A stretch of DNA of 64,000 nt from JACVRW01 sp963827065. Lineage in GTDB: Bacteria; Actinomycetota; Thermoleophilia; Solirubrobacterales; Thermoleophilaceae. Below, in pieces: positions 57,101-64,000 of this stretch; positions within the stretch are counted from its first letter, which is position 1; every line of letters begins with the position of its first letter. The stretch is from the NCBI GenBank assembly GCA_963827065.1, contig CAWGZM010000008.1, positions 248,001 to 312,000 on the forward strand, given 5' to 3'. The position numbers were made by a program, and so were the translations under genes. The notes under the pieces are model-generated. The model had not been told where the DNA came from and searched no databases. It saw only the letters and a list, made by a program, of their open reading frames with translations.

Positions 57101-59467
57101 ATGGCGAGCAATTCAGGCGATATGCGGCGAGACGTCCTGCCGATTCCTGACCAGCCGCAGACCGGGCTCGTCACGTACGACGCCAAGGACCCGGACACGG
57201 CGTTTCCGCCGATCGAGCCGCTGCGGCCCCCCGAGGGCGCGCCGAACGTGCTGATCGTCCTGCTCGACGACGTCGGCTTCGGCGCCTCGAGCGCCTTCGG
57301 CGGCCCGTGCGCGACGCCCACCGCCGAGCGCCTCGCGGCCAACGGGCTCAAGTACAACCGCTTCCACACCACGGCGCTGTGCTCGCCAACGCGCCAGGCG
57401 CTGCTGACCGGGCGCAACCACCACTCAGTCGGGATGGGCGGCATCACCGAGATCGCCACGTCGGCGCCCGGCTACAACTCGATCCGGCCGAACACGGCCT
57501 CCCCGCTCGCCGAGACGCTCAAGCTGAACGGCTACTCGACGGCTCAGTTCGGCAAGTGCCACGAGGTGCCGGTCTGGGAGACGAGCCCGCTCGGCCCGTT
57601 CGACGCGTGGCCCAGCGGTGGCGGCGGGTTCGAGCACTTCTACGGCTTCATCGGCGGCGAGACGAACCAGTACGCGCCAGCGATCTACGACGGCACGGTG
57701 CCTGTGGAGCCTGACCGCTCGCCCGAGGAGGGCTACCACTTCACCGAGGACATAACGAACCGGGCGATCGACTGGATCCGCCAGCAGAAGGCGCTGATGC
57801 CGGACAAGCCGTTCTTCGCCTATTTCGCCCCCGGCGCGACGCACGCGCCGCACCACGTGCCGATCGAATGGTCGGACAAGTACAAGGGGAAGTTCGACCA
57901 GGGCTGGGACGCGCTGCGCGAGGAGAGCTTCGCGCGTCAGAAGGAACTTGGGGTGATCCCGCCCGAGGCCGAGCTGACGGAGCGTCCGGAGGAGATTCCC
58001 GGCTGGGACGACATGCCCGCCGATCTCAAGCCCGTGCTCGCGCGTCAGATGGAGGTGTACGCGGGCTTCCTCGAGCACACCGACCACCACGTAGGCCGGC
58101 TCGTGGACGCGCTCGAGCAGCTCGAGGTGCTCGGCGACACGCTGATCTACTACATCATCGGCGACAATGGCGCCTCCGGCGAGGGCACGCCGCAGGGCAC
58201 GTTCAACGAGATCATCTCCCTGAACGGAGCGGCCGGGATCGAGACCACCGAGTTCATGGTCTCGCGCATCGACGAGTTCGGCACCGTGGCGGCCAACAAC
58301 CACTACGCCGTCGGCTGGGCGCACGCCATGGATACGCCCTACCAGTGGACCAAGCAGGTCGCCTCGCACTGGGGAGGCACCCGCAACGGGACCGTCGTGC
58401 ACTGGCCGCGCGGCTTCGAGTCGCGCGGCGAGGTGCGGACGCAGTTCAGCCACGTGATCGACATCGCGGCCACCGTGCTCGACGTGGCGGGCCTGCCCGA
58501 GCCCACCTTCGTTCACGGCGTGCAGCAGATGCCGCTGCACGGCAGGAGCATGGCGCCGACCTTCGACGATGCGGCGACGCCCGAGCACCGCGAGACGCAG
58601 TACTTCGAGATGTTCGTGAACCGCGGCATCTACCACAAGGGCTGGACCGCGGTCACGCGCCACAGCATCCCGTGGAAGCCCACCGAGATGCCGGAGTACG
58701 ACGACGACGTCTGGGAGCTGTACGCGCCCGAGGACTGGACCCAGGCGCACGATCTGTCAGCGGACCAGCCAGACAGGCTGCGCGAGCTACAGCGCCTGTT
58801 CCTGATCGAGGCGGCCCGCTACAACGTGCTCCCGCTCGACGACCGGCGCTTCGAGCGCTTCAACCCGGACATCGCGGGGCGCCCGCAGCTGATCCGCGGC
58901 AACTCACAGCTGCTGTTCGGCGGGATGGGGCGTCTGTCGGAGAACTCGGTCCTCGTCGTAAAGAACAAGTCGCACGCCGTGACGGCGCAGATCGATGTCC
59001 CGGAGGGCGGCGCCGAGGGCGTGCTGATCGCGCAGGGCGGCGCCTACGGAGGCTGGAGCCTCTACCTCCACGACGGACGCCCGGCCTACTGTTACAACTT
59101 CTTCGGCCTGGAGCGCTTCAAGGTCTACGGCAACCAGCCGGTGCCGGCCGGCGAGCATCAGGTGCGGATGGAGTTCACCTACGACGGCGGCGGCCTCGGC
59201 AAGGGCGGAGACGTAGCGCTCTACGTCGACGGCGACAAGGCCGGCGCGGGGCGCGTCGAGCACACCCAGCCGGTCATCTTCTCCGCCGACGAGACGACCG
59301 ACCTCGGCCGCGACAGCGCCACGCCCGTCAGCGACGACCACGGCTACGAGAACAGCTTCACCGGACGCCTGCACTGGGTGCAGATCGACGTCGATGAGGC
59401 CGCCGAGGACCTCGACCACCTGATCAGCCCCGAGGAGCTGCTGCGGGTGGCGATGGCGAGGCAGTAG
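57101..59467 (+). CDS. Arylsulfatase
   Basis: A 788-residue sulfatase. Metal-binding start NVLIVLLDDVGFGASSAFGG; the formylglycine signature CSPTRQALLTGR (Cys in C-x-P-x-R becomes formylglycine after anSME/FGE action). Others: STAQFGKCHEVPVWE, ATHAPHHVP and YYIIGDNGASGEGT (C-terminal metal ligands D-N). Residues 610-780 form a C-terminal beta-domain (HAVTAQIDVPEGGAEGVLIA, SFTGRLHWVQIDVD). No signal peptide was seen, so it is probably cytosolic unless Tat-independent export occurs. Cleaves sulfate esters or, in this Pseudomonas-like class, alkyl/aryl sulfates. AAAAGGAG before ATG. Confidence 0.93.
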   Translation: MASNSGDMRRDVLPIPDQPQTGLVTYDAKDPDTAFPPIEPLRPPEGAPNVLIVLLDDVGFGASSAFGGPCATPTAERLAANGLKYNRFHTTALCSPTRQALLTGRNHHSVGMGGITEIATSAPGYNSIRPNTASPLAETLKLNGYSTAQFGKCHEVPVWETSPLGPFDAWPSGGGGFEHFYGFIGGETNQYAPAIYDGTVPVEPDRSPEEGYHFTEDITNRAIDWIRQQKALMPDKPFFAYFAPGATHAPHHVPIEWSDKYKGKFDQGWDALREESFARQKELGVIPPEAELTERPEEIPGWDDMPADLKPVLARQMEVYAGFLEHTDHHVGRLVDALEQLEVLGDTLIYYIIGDNGASGEGTPQGTFNEIISLNGAAGIETTEFMVSRIDEFGTVAANNHYAVGWAHAMDTPYQWTKQVASHWGGTRNGTVVHWPRGFESRGEVRTQFSHVIDIAATVLDVAGLPEPTFVHGVQQMPLHGRSMAPTFDDAATPEHRETQYFEMFVNRGIYHKGWTAVTRHSIPWKPTEMPEYDDDVWELYAPEDWTQAHDLSADQPDRLRELQRLFLIEAARYNVLPLDDRRFERFNPDIAGRPQLIRGNSQLLFGGMGRLSENSVLVVKNKSHAVTAQIDVPEGGAEGVLIAQGGAYGGWSLYLHDGRPAYCYNFFGLERFKVYGNQPVPAGEHQVRMEFTYDGGGLGKGGDVALYVDGDKAGAGRVEHTQPVIFSADETTDLGRDSATPVSDDHGYENSFTGRLHWVQIDVDEAAEDLDHLISPEELLRVAMARQ

Positions 59468-59509
59468 CCCGAGTGCCCCTGCGGTTCACAGACAAACAAG
59501 GAGGAAGCA

Positions 59510-59911
59510 ATGCGAGGTAGAGGCCGGGTGGTATTCGCGGCGACGCTGCTGTTGATCGCCGGCACGCTGAATGTCCTGTACGGCATCGGCGCCCTGGACA
59601 ACGCAAATATCTTCACGGGCGACCAGAGGTTCATCCTCACGAACCTCAACACGCTCGGGTGGGTGCTGATCGTGCTAGGGGTGATCCAGCTGACGGGCGG
59701 TTTCTCGCTGATCGCGGGCAACACCTACGGCCGGGTGCTCGGCGTCATCGGCGGCAGCCTCGGAGCGATCGGTGCCCTCTTGTCTGTGGGCGGCGCATAC
59801 CCGTGGTGGTCGCTGGCCATCTTCGCCCTGTGCGTCTACGTCGTTCACGGGATCATGGTCTACGGCGACGACGACCGGGCTGTCAGTCAGGATTCCATGT
59901 CACGACGATGA
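59510..59911 (+). CDS. Four-TM membrane protein (DUF7144-like)
   Basis: A 133-residue protein with four TM helices: VVFAATLLLIAGTLNVLYGI, NTLGWVLIVLGVIQLTGGFS, GRVLGVIGGSLGAIGALLSV, WWSLAIFALCVYVVHGIMVY. The GLYGIGALxNxxIFxGD- and W-V-L-I-x-L-G-x-I-Q segments fit the actinobacterial DUF7144 family, often next to sulfatases. Ribosome site AAGGAGG before ATG 59510. Function unknown. Confidence 0.85.
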   Translation: MRGRGRVVFAATLLLIAGTLNVLYGIGALDNANIFTGDQRFILTNLNTLGWVLIVLGVIQLTGGFSLIAGNTYGRVLGVIGGSLGAIGALLSVGGAYPWWSLAIFALCVYVVHGIMVYGDDDRAVSQDSMSRR

Positions 59912-59920
59912 CCGGCCGCC

Positions 59921-61003
59921 ATGGCGTCTGAGCGCAATGTCCAGTTCGCAGCGCCCACGTGGCTGCGCGACCTGGGGTTCTCGTCATGGCTGCTTGTCGG
60001 CTTCGTGCTGGTCATCGTGGGGCTCGTCTGGCTGCTCAGCGAGACATCGACGATCGTCATGCCGGTCATCGTGGCGACCGTGGTCGGCGCGGTCGCCGGG
60101 CCCGCGGTGGGCTGGCTGGAGCGCCACCGCGTTCCGCGCATCGGCGGTGCTGTCCTCGTGCTGCTCGGGCTCGTCGCCGTCGGGGTGCTCGTCTTCTGCC
60201 TCGTCTTCGGCGGCATCTCCTCCCAGTCGGGTGACATCTCGGCGAAGCTCACCCAGTCTGTGGACAAGATCCAGGGCTGGTTCGACGACCTGGGCGTCGA
60301 TAACACTCAGAGCGCCAAGGAGGACCTCCAAAACGCGGCGCCGGAGATCCGCACGACCCTGCTGAGCGGGGTCGCGGCGGGCATCTCGGGCCTCTCATCG
60401 CTGGTGTTCTTCCTGGCTTTCGCGACGCTCAGCACGCTGTTCGTGCTCAAGGACGGCCCGGTCATGCACCGCTTCATCAACCGGCATCTCGGCGTGCCCG
60501 AGCCCGTCGCCAACGTCGTCACAACCAACATCGCCAAGTCGCTCCGCAGCTACTTCCTGGCCGTGACGATTATCGCCGCGTTCAACGCCGTCCTGATCGG
60601 CGGCGCCGCGCTGGTTCTCGGCGTGCCGCTCGCCGGGACGATCGCTGTCGTCACGTTCGTCGGGGCCTACGTGCCCTACGTCGGCGCGTGGGTCGCCGGC
60701 GGCTTCGCGGTCCTGATCGCACTCAGCACCGGGAGCACCTCGGACGCGCTAATAATCGGAGTCGTCGCTCTGCTTGCGAACGGTGCGCTCCAGCAGATGA
60801 TCCAGCCGTTCGTGATGGGCGCGACGCTGAGCCTCAACCCGCTCGTCGTACTCATCGTCACGATCGGCGCCGGCTCCCTCTTCGGCATGGTCGGGCTGAC
60901 CCTTGCCGCTCCGCTCACCTCGGCAGCCGTGCACATCGCCGCCGAGCTGCGGGCGCGAGCTGACCCAGCGCCGGCGCCGGCTGAGGCAGCAGCCGGGGGT
61001 TAG
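59921..61003 (+). CDS. AI-2E-type transporter
   Basis: A 360-residue polytopic permease of the AI-2 exporter (TqsA/PerM) family: two to three N-terminal TMs (FVLVIVGLVWLLSETSTIVM), a soluble helical segment (DISAKLTQSVDKIQGWFDDL), then TMs with FVLKDGPVMHRF, VGAYVPYVGAWVAGG, LANGALQQMIQPFVMGATLS and SLFGMVGLTLAAPLTSA. A-x-Q-Q-x-I-x-P is the family signature. Substrate uncertain. The ATG lies 9 nt after the preceding stop, so it is co-transcribed with the sulfatase cluster. Confidence 0.9.
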   Translation: MASERNVQFAAPTWLRDLGFSSWLLVGFVLVIVGLVWLLSETSTIVMPVIVATVVGAVAGPAVGWLERHRVPRIGGAVLVLLGLVAVGVLVFCLVFGGISSQSGDISAKLTQSVDKIQGWFDDLGVDNTQSAKEDLQNAAPEIRTTLLSGVAAGISGLSSLVFFLAFATLSTLFVLKDGPVMHRFINRHLGVPEPVANVVTTNIAKSLRSYFLAVTIIAAFNAVLIGGAALVLGVPLAGTIAVVTFVGAYVPYVGAWVAGGFAVLIALSTGSTSDALIIGVVALLANGALQQMIQPFVMGATLSLNPLVVLIVTIGAGSLFGMVGLTLAAPLTSAAVHIAAELRARADPAPAPAEAAAGG

Positions 61004-61095
61004 CCGCACCGTGGGCCGACGGCTGGCCCCAGTGCCTGGCGCGCTCCTCGATGGGATCTTGGATCCACAAGGCCCAACCGAAACAGGAGCGCGAG

Positions 61096-61845
61096 ATGAC
61101 CGACAACGACATGCAGACGAACCGGGGACGCAGCACCCGAGGCCGCATCGGCCTCATCGTGGCAGCCGCTGTTGCGGGGGTTCTGGCCCTGGGCACACTC
61201 GGCTTAGGCGCCGCTGCGCTGTGGGCCGACGGGGAGAAGAACGACGACGGGTACCTGACGACCGACAGCGAGCGCTTCGCCGCCGGCACGCGTGCGTTGG
61301 CCACGGACAACCTCGACGTCGACCTGGACGGCGTCGACTGGCTCGTCGACTCCGGCGACCTCGGCAAGGTTCAGCTCGAGGTCAGCTCGGAAGGCGACGA
61401 ACCGGTCTTCGTCGGGATCGCGCGCACCGAGGACGTCGCGTCCTACCTGCGCGGGGTGGACCACACGCGGGTGACCGACGTCGACACGCTTCCGTTCGAG
61501 GCCTCGTACCAGCACGAGCCGGGCGACCGCCGGCCGACGGCTCCCGCTCAGGAGTCGTTCTGGGCGGCCTCGACGCAGGGACGCGGCGAGCAGACGCTCG
61601 ACTGGCGTGTGGACGAGGGTGACTGGTCGGTGGTCGTGATGAACGCCGACGGCTCCCGGGGCGTGGCCGCGGACGTGAGCGCCGGGGCCAAGGTTCCGTT
61701 CCTGAACGAGCTGGGTTGGAGCGCGATCGGCGCCGGCGGTGCGCTGCTGATCGGCGCACTCGCGCTGACCGTGCTCAGCGCGCGCCCGCCGCGCAACCGG
61801 CCTCCGCACGCCCAGGTGGGCGACGTGGCGCCGGCAGCCGGCTGA
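61096..61845 (+). CDS. Conserved two-TM membrane protein, family unnamed
   Basis: A 249-residue protein: TM1 (GLIVAAAVAGVLALGTLGLG), an extracytoplasmic beta domain (SERFAAGTRALATDNLDVDL, KVQLEVSSEGDEPVFVGIAR, SYLRGVDHTRVTDVD, SFWAASTQGRGEQTLDW, WSVVVMNADGSRGVAADVSA), TM2 (WSAIGAGGALLIGALALTVL). I recall near-identical proteins from Streptomyces with no assigned function. ATG 61096 with AGGAG. The terminator follows 26 nt after its stop. Confidence 0.8.
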   Translation: MTDNDMQTNRGRSTRGRIGLIVAAAVAGVLALGTLGLGAAALWADGEKNDDGYLTTDSERFAAGTRALATDNLDVDLDGVDWLVDSGDLGKVQLEVSSEGDEPVFVGIARTEDVASYLRGVDHTRVTDVDTLPFEASYQHEPGDRRPTAPAQESFWAASTQGRGEQTLDWRVDEGDWSVVVMNADGSRGVAADVSAGAKVPFLNELGWSAIGAGGALLIGALALTVLSARPPRNRPPHAQVGDVAPAAG

Positions 61846-61870
61846 TCCTCGCCTAAGCACCGCAACCATC

Positions 61871-61898
61871 AGAGGGCCCGTCTGCGGACGGGCCCTCT
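61871..61898 (+). terminator. Rho-independent terminator
   Basis: AGAGGGCCCGTC (61871-61882), loop TGCG, GACGGGCCCTCT (61887-61898): a perfect 12-bp stem with a 4-nt loop, followed by GTCGTGG. The most convincing terminator in the window. It separates the sulfatase cluster from the cupin operon. Confidence 0.9.
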
Positions 61899-61920
61899 GT
61901 CGTGGGGGATAATCTCCGGG

Positions 61921-61935
61921 AGTGGCCAGGCCACT
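61921..61935. promoter_or_regulatory. GntR-type operator before the cupin operon
   Basis: AGTGGCC-A-GGCCACT, a perfect 15-nt palindrome, 28 nt before the cupin GTG. A -10-like GATAAT (61910-61915) lies just upstream. The T-G-G/C-C-A symmetry fits FCD-type GntR proteins, and the GntR gene is the third gene of this operon. The string GCCAGGCCACTT is shared with 56837. Confidence 0.6.
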
Positions 61936-61962
61936 TGACGATCAGACCAAGGAGGCGGCGAG

Positions 61963-62367
61963 GTGAGCACGCGCAGCAGAACATCCCCCTTCGGGACCTT
62001 CGAGGGAACCGATGCCTACGAGTTCGTCCCGGGGGTTCACCTTCACGCCGTGGGCGGGGAGCAGGTGCTGCTCTGCAAGGTCAGCTACGAGCCTGGCAAG
62101 GAGGTGCGGCGGCACAGCCACGAGCACACCGAGCAGGTGATGTACATCCTCGAAGGCGAGGTGACCATGACGATCGAGGGCGAGACCCGGACGCTCCGGG
62201 CCGGGGACACCGTCGTCGTCAATCGCGGTCTCGAGCACGAGCTGCACTCCGAGCACGGCGTCACATTCATGGAGGCGCTCGCCCCGGTGCCGCTGGACCA
62301 CGTCCCCGACCGCGCTCGCGACCTCGTCCTCGGCCCCGATGGTGGGTCGACGCACGTCGAGCGCTGA
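61963..62367 (+). CDS. Cupin-domain protein
   Basis: A 134-residue single cupin: motif 1 RRHSHEHTEQVMYILEGEVT (H-x-H-x-x-E), motif 2 VVVNRGLEHELHSE (G-x-x-H). Metal-binding dioxygenase-like or regulatory cupin, possibly binding the ligand of the operon. GTG start with AAGGAGG. First gene of cupin-ABM-GntR. Confidence 0.88.
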   Translation: MSTRSRTSPFGTFEGTDAYEFVPGVHLHAVGGEQVLLCKVSYEPGKEVRRHSHEHTEQVMYILEGEVTMTIEGETRTLRAGDTVVVNRGLEHELHSEHGVTFMEALAPVPLDHVPDRARDLVLGPDGGSTHVER

Positions 62368-62391
62368 CATTTCGAGCAAGGAGACCAACGC

Positions 62392-62682
62392 ATGGCCTAT
62401 GCAGTGAGCGTCACCTGGACCGCCAAGGAGGGCGAGGAGGACGCGGTCGCTGCCGCGCTCGAGCGCTTGCGCGAGCCCACGCTCGCGGAGGACGGCGTCC
62501 TGATGTGGATTCCCCACCGCGACCCCGAGGACCCGAAGGTCTTCCACATCTACGAGCAGTACGCCGAGGAGGCGGCCTACACCGCCCACACGGAGACGGA
62601 GCACTTCCAGCGCGACGGCTTCGGAGACGCGATCCCGCGGCTTGCCGACCGGCGGCGCGAGTTCTACGAGACCATGGGTTGA
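62392..62682 (+). CDS. Antibiotic biosynthesis monooxygenase (ABM) domain protein
   Basis: A 96-residue YgiN-like monooxygenase: AYAVSVTWTAKEGEEDAVAA, CLAED-type GVLMWIPHRDPED, VFHIYEQYAEEAAYTAHTET. ABM proteins dimerise and oxidise small aromatics or quinols without cofactor. The motif E-Q-Y and H-x-E are present. It overlaps the GntR region at its stop (TGATG... GTG 62684). AAGGAG before ATG 62392. Confidence 0.88.
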   Translation: MAYAVSVTWTAKEGEEDAVAAALERLREPTLAEDGVLMWIPHRDPEDPKVFHIYEQYAEEAAYTAHTETEHFQRDGFGDAIPRLADRRREFYETMG

Positions 62683-62683
62683 T

Positions 62684-63406
62684 GTGACCGAGCCGCAGTT
62701 CGAGCCGCTGGCGCGCCGGACCTTCGTGGCCGACGCGATCCGGACGATCAAGGACATGATTCTCGATGGCCGGCTGGCGCCCGGTCAGCGGCTCCCGTCC
62801 GAGCGGGCGCTGAGCGAGGCGCTCGGAATCAGTCGTCCCACGGTCCGAGAAGCGATCCGCTCGCTGCAGGCGATGCACATCCTCGAGAGTCGCCATGGCG
62901 CGGGGACCTTCGTCGCCTCGCTGAGCGTGGAGGAGCTCCTGGCGCCACTGCAGTTCGTCCTGTCGCTGGCCGACGGCGGCCTCGAGCACCTCTTCGAGGT
63001 GCGGCTGCTGCTCGAGCCGGGCGCCGCGGCGCTCGCGGCCGAACGGGCGACCCCGGACGCGGTGGGCGAGCTGCGCGACTGCGCCGCACGTGCCGCGAAC
63101 GCGGTCGACGACCCGGACGCGATGCTCCGACTCGACACGGAGCTCCACGAGCGCATCGTCCGGGCATCGGCGAACCCGCTTCTCGAGCACCTGTGGGCGG
63201 CCACCACCGCGCTGGGGGCGGAGAGTCGCGACTACACCACAAGGCTGCCGGGAGTTCTCGACCAGACGATCGGCGAGCATGCGGCGATCGTCGAGGCGAT
63301 CGCGACCGGAGACGCCGACGCCGCCCGCGCGGGGATGGCCGCCCACATTCACCGCATCCGGGACGCAGCGCTGGCGCCGGTTCAGGCGAGCGGCTCGCCG
63401 GCCTGA
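62684..63406 (+). CDS. FadR-subfamily GntR transcriptional regulator (FCD domain)
   Basis: A 240-residue GntR protein. N-terminal winged HTH (about 5-75: APGQRLPSERALSEALGISR, PTVREAIRSLQAMHILESRH, GAGTFVASL). C-terminal FCD helices with metal-coordinating residues (LDTELHERIVRASANPLLEH, VLDQTIGEHAAIVEAIATGD, MAAHIHRI). Such regulators sense organic acids. The GTG lies 1 nt beyond the ABM stop, so it is co-transcribed with cupin and ABM. It overlaps the convergent XdhC by 25 nt. Confidence 0.93.
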   Translation: MTEPQFEPLARRTFVADAIRTIKDMILDGRLAPGQRLPSERALSEALGISRPTVREAIRSLQAMHILESRHGAGTFVASLSVEELLAPLQFVLSLADGGLEHLFEVRLLLEPGAAALAAERATPDAVGELRDCAARAANAVDDPDAMLRLDTELHERIVRASANPLLEHLWAATTALGAESRDYTTRLPGVLDQTIGEHAAIVEAIATGDADAARAGMAAHIHRIRDAALAPVQASGSPA

Positions 63407-64000
63407 GTGCCCGGACCGACGAGCTGCACGGACTCGTCGTGGTCTCGCCGGATGGGTCCCGAGCTGCGCCGCAGCGACTGGCCCTCGCGGCCGGTGCGCC
63501 GAGCGATGATCTCTCCGAGGATGGCGACCGCGGTCTCCTCGACCGTGGAGGATCCGATGTCGAGCCCACACGGCGCGTACACGCGAGCGATGTCCTCCTC
63601 CGCAACACCGACCTCGGCGAGCCGCCGGTTGCGGTCCGCGGTCGTCTTGCGGCTCCCGAGCGCGCCGATATAGCCGGCGCCGCTGCCGAGCGCGGCCTGG
63701 ACCGCGGGCACGTCGAGCTTGGGGTCGTGGGTGAAGACGAGGATCGCGTCGCGCGGCCCGAGCTCCATCTCGGCCAGGACCTTGTCCGGCCATGCGGCCA
63801 TGGTGTTCGCGAAGTCGTGAAGCGCGGCGACTCGAGGAAGGCCCGACGCGGGTCGGCGATCGTGACCCTGTAGCCGAGGCCCTTGGCGAGCGGCGCCAGC
63901 GCTGAAGCGAAGTCGATCGCCCCGAAGATCACCATGCGCGGCGGCTCCGCGAAGGCGGCGATGTGGACGCGCAGACCTCGGCCGAGCGAGGCGCCGTCCT
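63382..64000 (-). pseudogene. XdhC-family protein, frameshifted, N-terminus beyond window
   Basis: An XdhC/CoxI-type protein that inserts sulfurated molybdenum cofactor into xanthine dehydrogenase or other molybdoenzymes. Right-hand part: GRGLRVHIAAFAEPPRMVIF, then GAIDFASALAPLAKGLGYRV and TIADPRRAFLESPRF. The continuation MAAWPDKVLAEMELGPRDAI, then FTHDPKLDVPAVQAALGSGA, GYIGALGSRKTTADRNRRL and YAPCGLDIG, is in another frame. HDFANTMAAWPDK becomes contiguous if one base is added near 63818-63824. Thus either a frameshift mutation or a base-call error. The beginning is outside the window. Confidence 0.8.

Noticed and set aside
1..64000. Prophage, transposon, CRISPR or tRNA genes.
   Set aside because: Looked for integrase/transposase motifs, regular repeats and cloverleaf-like sequence by eye; none seen.

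Overview
The window is high-GC DNA with the gene content and gene density of an actinobacterium. The closest match is the Thermoleophilia/Solirubrobacterales group. The evidence is the dominance of GTG and TTG starts and the very frequent 1-4 nt start/stop overlaps. Lineage-typical proteins also occur, such as the PF09826-like secreted propeller, the small Cys/His-tailed protein at 29189 and the arylsulfatase cluster. No rRNA, tRNA, CRISPR array, transposase or phage gene was seen. The assignment rests on reading alone and no search was run.

Layout, left to right. 1-4482: a xylose locus. A ROK repressor (xylR) and xylose isomerase (xylA) lie on the minus strand with a NUDIX hydrolase and the first codons of an EEP-family nuclease, and xylulokinase (xylB) is divergent. 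4467-14641: an MFS exporter, a zinc metallopeptidase, a 21-residue membrane peptide, a VOC protein, an AraC regulator, a secreted beta-propeller, a cyclopropane synthase, an alpha/beta hydrolase and a DEAD-box helicase. 14896-19980: an acyl-CoA desaturase, an SPFH/NfeD pair, an RDD gene with a frameshift beside a helical-repeat protein, HdeD, and a 3-hydroxyacyl-CoA dehydrogenase. 20458-23727: a very large FAD oxidoreductase fused to an acetoacetate-decarboxylase-like domain. 23705-27169: a four-gene AzlC/AzlD/MFS operon and a potassium-channel-like protein.

27172-39936: mostly acyl-CoA and amino-acid catabolism. It holds an M20 peptidase, two acyl-CoA dehydrogenases, a biotin-dependent carboxylase (alpha and beta subunits, like 3-methylcrotonyl-CoA carboxylase), a diiron R2-like/SCP2 fusion and three TetR regulators. 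Two of the TetR genes adjoin clear palindromes. 39993-48408: small stress and regulatory modules. They include an AhpD-like protein without its cysteines, two ArsR-SRPBCC pairs that share a promoter/operator architecture, a cobalamin-binding protein, a sigma/anti-sigma pair, a cupin, an aldo/keto reductase and a BON protein.

48493-64000: a methyltransferase, a FUSC permease, a multidomain secreted M14 carboxypeptidase translationally coupled to an unusual cysteine-repeat protein, and a decayed LuxR gene. After these come an arylsulfatase cluster with a truncated PLDc_N gene, an AI-2E-type permease, a strong terminator, a cupin-ABM-GntR operon and a frameshifted XdhC running off the right edge.

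Two cautions. Three genes (RDD, LuxR, XdhC) carry single-base shifts that leave recognisable conserved sequence in another frame, and one TetR gene has no usable start codon. These may be real decay or consensus errors. Function calls are by family recognition from motifs, and operators are inferred from symmetry only.
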